A DNA stretch of 64,000 nt from Caballeronia novacaledonica (GTDB taxonomy: Bacteria; Pseudomonadota; Gammaproteobacteria; Burkholderiales; Burkholderiaceae). Shown in pieces: positions 8,708 through 17,885 of this stretch. Each line of letters begins with the position of its first letter. Position 1 is the first letter of the stretch. Location: assembly GCF_900258035.1 (NCBI RefSeq), contig NZ_OGTP01000008.1, positions 1-64,000 on the forward strand, read 5' to 3'. The notes beneath the pieces were generated by a model. The model did no database searches and was not told where the DNA came from. It worked only from the letters and a program-made list of their open reading frames with translations. The translations under genes and the position numbers were made by a program.

Positions 8708-8720
8708 ACACACGCTAGCC

Positions 8721-8753
8721 GGGGCGCGCGGTCGATGAACGGCCCCGCGCCCC
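8721..8753 (+). terminator. GC-rich hairpin after the repeat lipoprotein gene
   Basis: GGGGCGCG (8721-8728) pairs with CGCGCCCC (8746-8753) across a 17-base loop, 14 bp after the stop codon. No T-tract follows. It may be a Rho-assisted or partial terminator ahead of the TpsB gene. Confidence 0.35.
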
Positions 8754-8827
8754 GCATCTGACCGAAATCGCCAGCACACACGACGAAGAACGCGACGACG
8801 TTCTCGCAACCCTACGAGGGCATCACA

Positions 8828-10540
8828 ATGAAGATCCGTGAATGGACACGGGCGCTCATGCTCGCCGCGCTTGCGGCGCCCGTCGCATCGCATCATGCGC
8901 ACGCTCAGACTTCGCCCGCGCCGCGCGCGAATCCGGGCGGCAATCCGCTCGAAGCGCTCCCGCAGGTCAACGCGCCGCCCAAGGCGCCCGTCGCGGTGAA
9001 CGTCGCGCCGCCCGCCCCCGCGCTCGATGCGCTGCTCGCGCGTCATCTCACGCCGACGAAGATCGAGATCGAAGGCGTGAAGGCGCTGCCTTTCGCGCAA
9101 ATCGCGGCGCGCTTCACGCCTTTCGTCGGCAAGGACGTGACCATCGGCCAGTTGATCGAGGCGGCGAACGGCGTCACCGCGCTCTACAAGGAACACGGAT
9201 ACGCGCTCTCGTTCGCGTTCGTGCCGGCGCAGACGTTTCAGGACGGCGTCGTGCGCGTGACCGTCGTCGAGGGCTATATCGCGAAGGTCGTCGTGAAAGG
9301 GAACGCGGGCGCGGCTCAAAAGCGCATTCGCGCGGTCGCCGAGCGCCTGCAGGCGGACCGGCCGCTCACGCAGGCGAACTTCGAGCGCTACATCAACGTG
9401 CTCGGGATGATCCCCGGCGTGAAGACGAAGGCGAACGTCACGCCGCCGCAGAATACAGATGGCGCGACCGCGCTCGAACTCGATGTCGAACGCAAGCCGT
9501 TCAATGTCGGCACGGGCATCGACTTCAATCATCCGGGCGTGCAGGGCATTTTCAGCGCGACGGAAAACGACATGCTCGGGCTCGGCGAATCGCTGACAGC
9601 TTCCGCGTTGCTGCCCAAAGGCCGCGACGATCAGACGTATTACGCGCTGAACGGCCTGTTGCCCGTCGGCACCGACGGCTTCGCCGCCAAGATCGACGCC
9701 TCGCATTACCACGGCCATCCCGTCGACAATCCGGGGCTTCCTTCGTATATCGAGCGCACGGTCGTGAACGACAAGCTCGCGTTCTCCGGCGTGTATCCGT
9801 TCATGCTGAGCAATGCGCGCAGTCTCGTCGGCACGGCGACCGCGTATGCGTCGCACGACGAGGATCGCCTGAAGAACACGATCGCCGCGGGCAATCCGTA
9901 TCTGTCGCAGCGTTCGCAGATTCGCGTCGCGCAAGTTCAGCTCGATTACACCGGCAACGGCGCGGGCGTTATGCGGCGCGCGAGCTTCACTGTCGCGAAG
10001 GCGTTCGACGTGCTCGGTGCGTCGAAGAGCGTGCAGACCAATATCGCGGGCTACGCGCCGGTCAATCCGGTCTCGCTGACGTTCGTGCGCACCGGCGCGA
10101 CCTATACGCAAAGCAACGAATGGCCGTGGAAAATCGGTACGGTCGTTTCGATGACCGGCCAGTATTCGCCCGATCCTCTGCCGACTTCCGAGCAGATCTC
10201 GTTCGGCGCGCAGCGATTCGCGCTGGGCTATCAGCCGGGCGAGGCGTCGGGGGATTCGGGCTGGGGCGCGTCGTTCGAGGTGAATCGTCCGATCGCCATC
10301 GACACGACGTATCTCAAAAGCTTCTCGCCCTATGTGATGGTCGATGCCGCGCGCGTGTTCCTGCACGGCGGCACGGCGAATCCGCGCAGAATGTCGTCGG
10401 TGGGAATCGGCTTTCGCGTGTCGGATGCGAAGCACTACAGCGTCGATTTGTCGGTGGCGAAGGCCGTGGGCGACGCGCCGGTCGAAAGTGCGTCGCGCAG
10501 TCCGCGGATCAACGCGACGCTGTCGTATCAGCTCGATTGA
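8828..10540 (+). CDS. ShlB/FhaC/HecB-family two-partner-secretion outer-membrane transporter (TpsB-like)
   Basis: The 570-residue protein has a signal peptide (about 1-26, ending HHAHAQ), a Pro/Ala-rich linker, a POTRA-type region (about 70-225, with KIEIEGVKALPF and VRVTVVEGYIAKVVVKGN) and a C-terminal beta-barrel ending in SYQLD. Family members export a large TpsA protein across the outer membrane. The loop-6 motif, usually VRG(F/Y), reads ALGY here (465-468, in QRFALGYQPGEASGDSGW), so the conserved arginine is replaced by leucine. No TpsA gene with a haemagglutination-activity domain is adjacent; the neighbour is the repeat lipoprotein. Family membership is firm, the substrate is unknown. 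Confidence 0.85.
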   Translation: MKIREWTRALMLAALAAPVASHHAHAQTSPAPRANPGGNPLEALPQVNAPPKAPVAVNVAPPAPALDALLARHLTPTKIEIEGVKALPFAQIAARFTPFVGKDVTIGQLIEAANGVTALYKEHGYALSFAFVPAQTFQDGVVRVTVVEGYIAKVVVKGNAGAAQKRIRAVAERLQADRPLTQANFERYINVLGMIPGVKTKANVTPPQNTDGATALELDVERKPFNVGTGIDFNHPGVQGIFSATENDMLGLGESLTASALLPKGRDDQTYYALNGLLPVGTDGFAAKIDASHYHGHPVDNPGLPSYIERTVVNDKLAFSGVYPFMLSNARSLVGTATAYASHDEDRLKNTIAAGNPYLSQRSQIRVAQVQLDYTGNGAGVMRRASFTVAKAFDVLGASKSVQTNIAGYAPVNPVSLTFVRTGATYTQSNEWPWKIGTVVSMTGQYSPDPLPTSEQISFGAQRFALGYQPGEASGDSGWGASFEVNRPIAIDTTYLKSFSPYVMVDAARVFLHGGTANPRRMSSVGIGFRVSDAKHYSVDLSVAKAVGDAPVESASRSPRINATLSYQLD

Positions 10541-10556
10541 CGACGCGCCCGCCCGG

Positions 10557-10844
10557 TCACGGCGCCGACGCGGGCGCCGGCTTCCCGGCCTTCTGTGCGT
10601 TGATCTTCGCCTGCGCGTTCTGCAGATTCTGCGGATAGTTCGTCTGCTCGCCCGCCGGGTTGTAGCCGTTCTGCTCCAGTTGCTTCAGCTCGGCGTTCTT
10701 CTTCGCGCGCGCCTCCTTGCTCTGGGCTTTCTTGATCTGCTTCGGCGTGGATGCGGCCGTGTCCTGCGCCTGCGCGACGGGCATCGCGACGAGCGCGGCG
10801 ACCGACAGGGCGAGGACGGCCAGCGGTGCGGTGCGTGTGTTCAT
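10557..10844 (-). CDS. DUF4148 small periplasmic protein
   Basis: This 95-residue protein has a cleavable signal peptide (to about residue 26, VAQA) and a charged region. LKQLEQNGYNPAGEQTNYPQNLQNAQAKI (about 53-81) matches the DUF4148 pattern (AELxQLExxGYNP...YPxNxQxAExK), a family expanded in Burkholderiales. Function is unknown. It converges with the TpsB-like gene (16 bp between stops) and is transcribed away from the marR gene. Confidence 0.8.
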   Translation of the reverse strand: MNTRTAPLAVLALSVAALVAMPVAQAQDTAASTPKQIKKAQSKEARAKKNAELKQLEQNGYNPAGEQTNYPQNLQNAQAKINAQKAGKPAPASAP

Positions 10845-10974
10845 GATCGATCTTCTCCGGGTGGATGGGCGGCAGTCGACAACGGCGCTTGCGTGGATCC
10901 CGTCAGCAATCCGCGATCCATGCGCGGCACGTTAGCACGGTGCGCGCAAACCGGCAGCGAAGCTATCGCATCGG

Positions 10975-11418
10975 TCAGCGATCGACGATGCGGCTCAAAT
11001 TCCCGCGCACACGTTGCAGCAGCGCGATGAGTTGCTCGCTTTCCTGCTTGCTGAAGCCCGCGAGCGCCTCCGACGTGATCTCGTCGCCGACGCGCCGCGC
11101 CTTGTCGAGCGCCTTCTCCGCCTTCGCGGTCATGCGGACCTGGCGTTCGCGGCGGTCGTCGGGATTCAGGCGCCGCTCGATCCAGCCGCCCTCTTCCATG
11201 CGGTCGAGCAGGCGTCCGGCGGAAATCGGCGCGACTTCCAGCAGTCCGGCGAGCCGCGCCTGATTCACTTCGCCGTAATGCGAAAGGTAGGCGAGCACGC
11301 GGCATTGCGCGCGCGTGAGATTGAGCGATGACTTGGCCAACACGTCGAAACGATTGCCGCACAGGCGGTCCACGTCCGCGACGAGAAAGCCGAAGCGCTT
11401 GTCGAGTTGGGTTTCCAT
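10975..11418 (-). CDS. MarR-family transcriptional regulator
   Basis: The 147-residue regulator begins METQLDKRFGF. The winged helix-turn-helix is visible (LTRAQCRVLAYLSHYGEVNQARLAGLLEVAPISAGRLLDRMEEGGWIERR) with the MarR wing signature NPDDRRERQVRMT. The ATG at 11418 is preferred to a start at 11499 because the longer version would read through the promoter region. It is divergent from a drug-efflux gene, with a perfect 20 bp palindrome between them, so it probably represses both genes and responds to a small ligand. Confidence 0.9.
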   Translation of the reverse strand: METQLDKRFGFLVADVDRLCGNRFDVLAKSSLNLTRAQCRVLAYLSHYGEVNQARLAGLLEVAPISAGRLLDRMEEGGWIERRLNPDDRRERQVRMTAKAEKALDKARRVGDEITSEALAGFSKQESEQLIALLQRVRGNLSRIVDR

Positions 11419-11504
11419 CGCGCGATTATATGTAAGAGATTTCCGCGCGTGAACGTCGCGCGCGCCCGGTATTCGTCCGAATTGCGGCGCATCGCGCACG
11501 CCTT

Positions 11505-11524
11505 ATAATAAGCCTGCTTATTAT
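11505..11524. promoter_or_regulatory. Palindromic operator between marR-type gene and efflux gene
   Basis: ATAATAAGCCTGCTTATTAT has perfect 9 bp arms around CT. It is AT-rich against a GC-rich background and lies 40 bp before the efflux ATG and 87 bp from the regulator ATG. It is the natural candidate MarR-family binding site. Confidence 0.75.
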
Positions 11525-11563
11525 CACCCTACTTATGGATGCCGCCGGCGCGCGGCCACGTTC

Positions 11564-13105
11564 ATGTCCTCCGAAGTCTCCACGGAAAGCGCCGCGGCGC
11601 CTCTCAATCGCGGCATGCTGACCGTCTCGATCATGCTCGCGACGCTGATCCAGACGCTCGACAGCACGATCGCGAACGTCGCGCTGCCGCATATGCAGGG
11701 CAGCCTGTCGGCGTCGCAGGATGAAATTACGTGGGTGCTGACGTCCTACATCGTCGCGGCGGCGATCGCGACGCCGCTCACCGGCTGGCTCTCCGACCAG
11801 TTGAGCGTGAAGAAGCTCCTGTGCATTTCGATCGCGGGCTTCACGGTGGCGTCGGCGTTTTGCGGGCTGTCGGAGACGCTGGCGCAGATCGTCGCGTCGC
11901 GGCTGTTGCAGGGCGTGTTCGGGGCGTCGCTCGTGCCGCTGTCGCAGTCGATCCTGCTCGACATCAATCCGCGCGAGAAACAGGGCCAGGCGATGGCCGT
12001 CTGGGGCATGGGCGTGATGGTCGGGCCGATTCTCGGTCCGACGCTCGGCGGCTGGCTCACCGACAGCTACAACTGGCGCTGGGTGTTTTTCATCAACGTG
12101 CCGATCGGCGCGTTCGCGCTCTTCGGCGTGTCGACGTTCCTGCCTGCGCAAGCCGCGCGCCGCGCGGTGAAGTTCGACGCATTCGGCTTCGCGACGCTCG
12201 GCCTCGCGATCGGCGCGTTCCAGGCCATGCTCGATCGCGGCGAACAGCTCGACTGGTTCGGGTCGATGGAAATCCGCATCGAAGCGCTGCTCGCCGCGCT
12301 CAGTTTCGTCTTCTTTATCGCGCACACGGCGACGGCCGGCGCGCGCTCGTTCTTCAAATATCCGTTGCTGAAGGATCGCAACTTCGCGACCGGCACGTGC
12401 TTCATCTTCGTGATCGGCGCGGTCATGTACGCGACGCGCGCCTTATTGCCGCCGATGCTGCAGAACCTGATGAACTATCCCGTCGCGACGACGGGACTCG
12501 TCACGGCCCCGAGCGGCGCGGGCACGATGATCGCCATGCTCGTCGCGGGGCGGCTGCTGAAGCACATCGATGCGCGTCTGCTGTTGCTGTCGGGCTTTCT
12601 GATTTCGGCGCTGGCGCTCTGGCAGATGATGCATTACACGATCGTGCTGTCGGCGTCGGATATCGTGTGGCCGGGCGTGATTCAGGGCTTCGGGCTGGGG
12701 CTCGTATTCGTGCCGCTGTCGGCGCTGACGTTCTCGACGCTCACGCCCGAGCTGCGCGCCGACGGCACCGCGACCTACAGCCTCATGCGCAATATCGGCA
12801 GCAGTATCGGCATTTCGATCGTGCAGACGCTGATGACGCGCAACACGCAGATCGCCCACGCGGACCTCGCCGCGCAGGTGACGCCGTTCAATCCGGCGAT
12901 GCAGCCGATCCTGTCGGGCGGCTCCATGCAGGACATGGCGATGCTCAATCAGAGCATCACGCAGCAAGCGTCGATGATCGCGTATCTCAACGATTTCAAG
13001 CTGATGTTCGTCGCGACGTTGCTGGTGGTGCCGCTGTTGCTGCTGATCCGGCCGGCGCGTCAGGCTTCCGGGGAGGAAACGGTCGCGCATGCGGCGATGG
13101 ATTGA
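11564..13105 (+). CDS. DHA2-family (EmrB/QacA) multidrug efflux MFS transporter
   Basis: The 513-residue membrane protein has about 14 predicted helices. DHA2 features include LIQTLDSTIANVALPHMQGSL (helix 1, about 28-48), the loop GWLSDQLSVKKLL and motif C-like GPILGPTLGGWLTD (about 151-164). It should export drugs or other toxic organics by proton antiport. No emrA-like adaptor or outer-membrane channel gene is adjacent. The divergent marR-type gene and shared palindrome suggest substrate-induced expression. Confidence 0.9.
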   Translation: MSSEVSTESAAAPLNRGMLTVSIMLATLIQTLDSTIANVALPHMQGSLSASQDEITWVLTSYIVAAAIATPLTGWLSDQLSVKKLLCISIAGFTVASAFCGLSETLAQIVASRLLQGVFGASLVPLSQSILLDINPREKQGQAMAVWGMGVMVGPILGPTLGGWLTDSYNWRWVFFINVPIGAFALFGVSTFLPAQAARRAVKFDAFGFATLGLAIGAFQAMLDRGEQLDWFGSMEIRIEALLAALSFVFFIAHTATAGARSFFKYPLLKDRNFATGTCFIFVIGAVMYATRALLPPMLQNLMNYPVATTGLVTAPSGAGTMIAMLVAGRLLKHIDARLLLLSGFLISALALWQMMHYTIVLSASDIVWPGVIQGFGLGLVFVPLSALTFSTLTPELRADGTATYSLMRNIGSSIGISIVQTLMTRNTQIAHADLAAQVTPFNPAMQPILSGGSMQDMAMLNQSITQQASMIAYLNDFKLMFVATLLVVPLLLLIRPARQASGEETVAHAAMD

Positions 13106-13149
13106 GGTTTTTTGTGTTTGCGGCGCGTTGAAACGCCAGGCCAAAGCAC

Positions 13150-15219
13150 TCAGGCATCGACCACAGCCTTCTCCAGCATCACCCCGAACGCATCGGCGGA
13201 AAGCGGCATCGCCAGCAAGAAACCCTGCATCTCGTCGCACATCATGTCCTGCAGCCGGTCGAGCTGCGAGCCCGTCTCGACGCCTTCCGCGACCACGTCC
13301 ATATCGAGCGAATGCGCCAGCGCGATGATCGCCGACACGATCGCGCGTCCTTCCTGCCCGTTCTCGTCGAGTCCGTTCGTGAAGAAACGGTCGATTTTCA
13401 ACTGCTTCGCGCGAAAACGCTGCAAATAGGCAAGGCTCGAATAGCCGGTCCCGAAATCGTCGATGGCGATCTCGAAACCGTTGTCCTGAAACGCGCGGAT
13501 CATCTCGATCGTGCGCGGCGCGTCCTGCATCGCCACCGTCTCGGTGATCTCGAACATGATCTGATCGCTTTCCACGCCCTCGTCGCGCAAGATCTTCATG
13601 ATGTTCGCGACGAGATCCCCTTCGTGCAATTGCCGCGGCGACAGGTTGATCGCCACCTTCACCGGCGGCCGCCCTTCCGCTCGCCAGCGCGCGAGATGCC
13701 GGCAGGTCTCGCACACGACCCAATAGCCGATCTGCACGATCTGGCCGGAACGCTCCGCGATCGGAATGAATTCGAGCGGCGTCAGCGTGCCGATCTCCGG
13801 GTGATCCAGCCGGATCAGCGCCTCCGCGCCCGCCAGCTCGCCGCTCTTGCCGCGAAACTTCGGCTGGAACAGCAAATAGAAATGGCCGCCGTTCAGCGCC
13901 TCGTGCAGCGCCTGCTGTATCTGCAGGGTCCGCACCGCCGCCTCGTTCATGCTCGCCTCGAAGAAGCGATACGTGGCGCGCCCGCCGCGCTTCGCCTCGT
14001 ACATCGCCACGTCCGCGTGCTTGAGCAGCGATTCGACGCTGTCGCCGTCCTGCGGAAACAGCGCAATGCCGATGCTCGGCATCACCTGCAACGGATGATT
14101 GCTGACGAGCAGGCCCTGTTTCATCGCGTCGAGAATGCGCTCCGCCATCTTCTCGGCATCGGTCGGCGCATGCAGATTTTCCAGCATCACGACGAACTCG
14201 TCGCCGCCCAGACGCGCCACCGTGTCGCCGCCGCGCACGCATTCCTGCAGGCGGCGCGCGAACGCCTTCAGCACCTCGTCGCCGACCGTGTGGCCGAGGG
14301 AATCGTTGATGGTCTTGAAGCCGTCGAGGTCCATGAAGAGAATCGCGAAATGGCTGCGGTGATGCTTCGCGTGTTTGATCGCGCGGTCGATGCGCTCGTT
14401 CATCGTGCGGCGGTTCGGCAGGTCCGTGAGCGTGTCGAAAGTCGCCATGCGCACGATCTGGCCGTTCAGCCGCGACACCGAGCCGGCCAGGAGCGCCGTG
14501 CGCGCATCGAAGCGCGACAGCACGAGCGTGATGATCAGGATCGCCAGCGTGAAGAGCACGATGGTCGTCGCGAGCCAGCGCACGTCGACGTCATTGGCCG
14601 CGCCGCAGATCGAGCCCGGCAGGAACTCCGCCGCCGCGTTGCCCGTGTAGTGCATGCCGGTGATCGCGAGGCCCATCACCAGCGCCGAACCCGCGCGCTT
14701 GGCGAGCACGTTCGTCTGGTTCGCGTCCGAGAGCGTGTGCGCGATCCACAGCGCCGCACCCGACGCGATCACCGCGATCGCGATCGATGCCGCGAAAAGT
14801 GCCGGGTCGTAGACGATCGCCGGCTGCATGCGCATTGCGGCGTCGCCGGTATAGTGCATCGTCGCGATGCCCGCGCCCATCAGCAGGCTGCTCGCGACGA
14901 GGCGCCGCGCCGTCAGCCGCCTGCTCGTGATGACGTGCAGCGCGAAGAACGACACGAGCACCGCGATGCCGAGCGACCCGGCCGTGATCTTCAGATCGTA
15001 GCCGAGCGGAATCGGCAATTCGAAGGCGAGCACGCCGATGAAATGCATCGACCAGATGCCGATGCCCATCGACGCCGCCCCGCCCGCGAGCCAGGCGTTG
15101 CGCATGCGCGATTGCGAAAGCGAGGCGATGCGGCCCGAAATGTCGAGCGCGGTATACGAGGCGAGCGTCGCGACCATGAGCGATGCCGCGACCAGCCAGA
15201 GGTTGTAGGTGCCGTGCAT
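13150..15219 (-). CDS. MHYT-GGDEF-EAL membrane cyclic-di-GMP enzyme
   Basis: This 689-residue protein starts at MHGTYNLWL (15219). The N-terminal seven-helix MHYT sensor (about 1-240) holds three repeats, SMHFIGV, TMHYTGDAA and GMHYTGNAA, whose Met and His residues are proposed to bind copper or sense gas. A GGDEF domain follows with intact GGDEF (338-342), then an EAL domain with intact EAL (466-468) and DDFGTGYSSL. Both cyclase and phosphodiesterase activities look possible. A longer reading to 15399 adds no known domain. No clear ribosome binding site precedes the chosen start. Confidence 0.92.
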   Translation of the reverse strand: MHGTYNLWLVAASLMVATLASYTALDISGRIASLSQSRMRNAWLAGGAASMGIGIWSMHFIGVLAFELPIPLGYDLKITAGSLGIAVLVSFFALHVITSRRLTARRLVASSLLMGAGIATMHYTGDAAMRMQPAIVYDPALFAASIAIAVIASGAALWIAHTLSDANQTNVLAKRAGSALVMGLAITGMHYTGNAAAEFLPGSICGAANDVDVRWLATTIVLFTLAILIITLVLSRFDARTALLAGSVSRLNGQIVRMATFDTLTDLPNRRTMNERIDRAIKHAKHHRSHFAILFMDLDGFKTINDSLGHTVGDEVLKAFARRLQECVRGGDTVARLGGDEFVVMLENLHAPTDAEKMAERILDAMKQGLLVSNHPLQVMPSIGIALFPQDGDSVESLLKHADVAMYEAKRGGRATYRFFEASMNEAAVRTLQIQQALHEALNGGHFYLLFQPKFRGKSGELAGAEALIRLDHPEIGTLTPLEFIPIAERSGQIVQIGYWVVCETCRHLARWRAEGRPPVKVAINLSPRQLHEGDLVANIMKILRDEGVESDQIMFEITETVAMQDAPRTIEMIRAFQDNGFEIAIDDFGTGYSSLAYLQRFRAKQLKIDRFFTNGLDENGQEGRAIVSAIIALAHSLDMDVVAEGVETGSQLDRLQDMMCDEMQGFLLAMPLSADAFGVMLEKAVVDA

Positions 15220-15325
15220 AGTTGCGAATAGTCCGAAGACTCGATTGCGTGAGCGTCTTATCGGCTTACGCCCGGCGATCTTTAGACCCGGATGAGAAAT
15301 ATTCGCAATGCGCTGCACGCAAGCG

Positions 15326-16597
15326 TCAAAGCTGCGAATCGAGCAGCGCGACGGCGCGCTCCACCAGCTTTTCGGCGAGCGGGCGGCGGCGCCAGTCATC
15401 GAGCGTGATGCGTTTCGCGTGGGCGACGTCGTCGTCGAAAATCGCCGTCTGCCGGCGCGCGAATTCGCGATCGTAGATATTCAGGTTGGCCTCGTCGTTG
15501 AGCTTGAACGAGCGGCTGTCGAAGTTGGTCGAGCCGACCGACACCAGAAATTCGTCGACGACGATGAGCTTGCAGTGGAACATCGTCGGCTGATATTCGT
15601 ACATTTCGACGCCCGCCGCGAGCAAGTCGCCCCAGCACGCGCGCGATGCCTCGCGCACCGTGTGCGTGTCGATATGCTTGCCCGGCGTGATGATGCGCAC
15701 CCGCACGCCGCGCTTCGCCGCCTCGACGATCGCGTTGATGGTCAGCTTGTCCGGCACGAAGTACGCGCTCGACAGATGGATGGAGTGCGTCGCGGCGGTA
15801 ATGGCCATGAGGTACATCAACTGCATGTCGTCGCTGCCGCCGGACGGCGAACTGCTGAACATATGGGCGCAGCCTTCGCCCGCGGCCTCGATATCCGGAA
15901 AATAGGACGGGCCGTGCAGCACATTGCCCGTCGCCTTGATCCAGTTGTCCATGAACACGGCCTGCATCTGCCCGACGGCCGCGCCCTCGACGCGAAAATG
16001 CGTGTCGCGCCAGTGCTTTTCGTCCTGCGCGTGCCCGGTCCATTCCTCGGCGATGCCGACGCCGCCCGTGAAGCCGATGCGCCCGTCGATCACCAGCAGC
16101 TTGCGGTGAGTCCGGTCGTTCATGCGCCCGAGCCCCGTCCAGTGCGGCTTGTGATACTGAATGACCTCCGCGCCCGCGTCGCGCAGCATGTGCAGATAGC
16201 GCTTGTCCATTTTCGACGAGCCGACCCAGTCGAGCAGCACATGCACCGCGATGCCCGAGCGCGCCTTGTCGGACAGCGCGCGGGCGATCTCCTCGCCGAT
16301 CTCGCCCGACCAGTAGATGAACGTCTCGAACGTGATCGTCTCTCGCGCCGCGCGAATGCCTTGCAGCATCGACGGAAAAATCTCGTCGCCGTTCACGAGC
16401 ACGTCGAAGCGGTTGCCGCCGACGACGGGCGGCCCAAGCAGCAGGCCCATCGAGCGGATGAACTGCGGATCGTCGCTCGCGTAGAGCCGGTCGATCTTGT
16501 GCTCGATCTTCTTTTCGCCGCTCGTCAGATTCGCGATCAGCAGCACGATGACGAGGGTCACCACAACGGTCAGGACAATCAGGGCAATCGTCGGCAT
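15326..16597 (-). CDS. Cardiolipin synthase-like phospholipase D protein
   Basis: The 423-residue protein has an N-terminal membrane segment (about 3-24) and two phospholipase D HKD motifs: H164-R-K166...D171 (HRKLLVID) and H341-C-K343...D348 (HCKLIVVDEFLVSVGSTNFDSRSF). Two intact HKD motifs and one anchor fit a bacterial cardiolipin synthase, which condenses two phosphatidyl units at the inner membrane. At 423 residues it is somewhat shorter than ClsA and close to ClsB/ClsC. It is oriented like its neighbours but separated by about 90-110 bp on either side. Which Cls type it is remains open. Confidence 0.88.
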   Translation of the reverse strand: MPTIALIVLTVVVTLVIVLLIANLTSGEKKIEHKIDRLYASDDPQFIRSMGLLLGPPVVGGNRFDVLVNGDEIFPSMLQGIRAARETITFETFIYWSGEIGEEIARALSDKARSGIAVHVLLDWVGSSKMDKRYLHMLRDAGAEVIQYHKPHWTGLGRMNDRTHRKLLVIDGRIGFTGGVGIAEEWTGHAQDEKHWRDTHFRVEGAAVGQMQAVFMDNWIKATGNVLHGPSYFPDIEAAGEGCAHMFSSSPSGGSDDMQLMYLMAITAATHSIHLSSAYFVPDKLTINAIVEAAKRGVRVRIITPGKHIDTHTVREASRACWGDLLAAGVEMYEYQPTMFHCKLIVVDEFLVSVGSTNFDSRSFKLNDEANLNIYDREFARRQTAIFDDDVAHAKRITLDDWRRRPLAEKLVERAVALLDSQL

Positions 16598-16684
16598 GCG
16601 GGGGCTCGCAAAGCGAACATTCGTCCGGAATCATAGTGCAAGCAGGTTCCGGGCCGCGCATGGTTCGCGTCAGCGGCGCTTCGA

Positions 16685-17482
16685 TCAGCTCTTCGCGGGC
16701 ATCCATCCCTGCGCCTGGCCGAGCTTGACGATCTGTTTCGCGATGGCGTCGCCGAGACGCTTCTCGTCCGACGACACGCCCGCGTGCTTCGTCTCCGACA
16801 CGGCGTGCAGCCCGCCCGACACCACGAGCGAACTCGCGACATGCCCCGCCGCCGCGCCGATGCCCGCCATCTCCGCGACGCCCGGCGCGTGGCCGCTGTC
16901 GGCCTTCGCGTCGAACTGTTCGAGCAGTTGCGGCGCGCCGTTCGCGGGCTTGAAGACGAGTTGCACTGTCGCGCCGGCCTTGCTTTCGCCCGCGCCGAGG
17001 CCGATCACCATGCGGCGGCGGCGATTGCCCGCGTCGATCGTATCGATGCGGCCTTCCACGACCAGCACGTTCTGGTCTTGCGGCGGCGGCACGTCGGCGC
17101 GGATTGCGCGAAGGCCCATCGACTGTAGCTTCGCGACGATCTCGTTCGCCACTTCCTCGCGCGCCGCGACGGCGTCCTGCGCCTGCTTTTGCGCCTGCGA
17201 ATCGCCGGACATCGCGGAGCCGATCTTCGAGATCAGCCCGTGATTGTCGAGCTTGACGTCGCTTGCATCGCTCGCGAAAGCGTAGACGTAGATGTTGTCG
17301 GGACGCACGGCGGGCGACGCCGCAACGGTCTGCACGTATTGGCCGCATTGGCCGGATGCCTGTGCGGGATTGCTCGCGCAGCCGGCGAGCAGCGCCGTGC
17401 CGACGACAAAACCGGCGAGCGCCGCACCGCGCACTTTCTTGAAGACCGCATTGAGCGACGAGAATTTGATCGAGCTGGACAT
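16685..17482 (-). CDS. DUF4410 lipoprotein
   Basis: The 265-residue protein starts at MSSSIKFSSL, with GGAGG well placed 7 bases upstream of the ATG at 17482. A hydrophobic segment ends in a lipobox LLAGC, so it is likely a lipoprotein. The rest matches the DUF4410 pattern: RPDNIYVYAFASD, a helical QAQKQAQDAVAAREEVANEIVAKLQSMGLRA segment, and VVEGRIDTIDAGNRRRRMVIGLGAGES. Members are periplasmic proteins of unknown function. It is divergent from the dehydrogenase gene across a 403 bp gap. Confidence 0.82.
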   Translation of the reverse strand: MSSSIKFSSLNAVFKKVRGAALAGFVVGTALLAGCASNPAQASGQCGQYVQTVAASPAVRPDNIYVYAFASDASDVKLDNHGLISKIGSAMSGDSQAQKQAQDAVAAREEVANEIVAKLQSMGLRAIRADVPPPQDQNVLVVEGRIDTIDAGNRRRRMVIGLGAGESKAGATVQLVFKPANGAPQLLEQFDAKADSGHAPGVAEMAGIGAAAGHVASSLVVSGGLHAVSETKHAGVSSDEKRLGDAIAKQIVKLGQAQGWMPAKS

Positions 17483-17885
17483 GTTGCACCTCCGTGCCGG
17501 CCGCGCCGGGAATCGTGAATGGATGGATGCGTGATACGTCTCTCGGTTCTCGCTGCTGCGTTCGTTCCCGATCACGCTGGCGCAACTATGAAGGATGACC
17601 ACGCGGGAAGCCATCGGGCATTTATGTCGCGAGGTTTCACCGGTCGCGAAGGCATGCGGGACAAGGCTCCAGCGGGTTTTTCCGCTACGGGAAGCCGCCG
17701 CATTCGGCGCGTTGTGCAGCACGGATTTTTTGATCCGTCATCCTAACTAGATTGCTCAAAATTTGGCCGCTGCAATTTCGATGACGTGCATGAACCATGC
17801 AAAGCGCGCCGCTTCTGGTTACCATCCCCGGAACCCGTCGCGCAGGCGCGCCGACGCAACCTCAACCTCGTTCGAAGGAGCAGAG
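17483..17885. other. 403 bp divergent intergenic region
   Basis: The region between the DUF4410 gene and the dehydrogenase gene has no convincing ORF. It holds the ribosome binding sites of both genes and a small hairpin, ACGGAT (17721-17726) pairing with ATCCGT (17733-17738), beside an AT-rich patch TAACTAGATTGCTCAAAATTT that may be the plus-strand promoter. Confidence 0.5.

Noticed and set aside
6995-10435. Minus-strand ORF of 1146 codons across the lipoprotein and TpsB genes
   Set aside because: It spans two well-supported plus-strand genes and their intergenic region, and its composition is Arg-rich and typical of an antisense frame.
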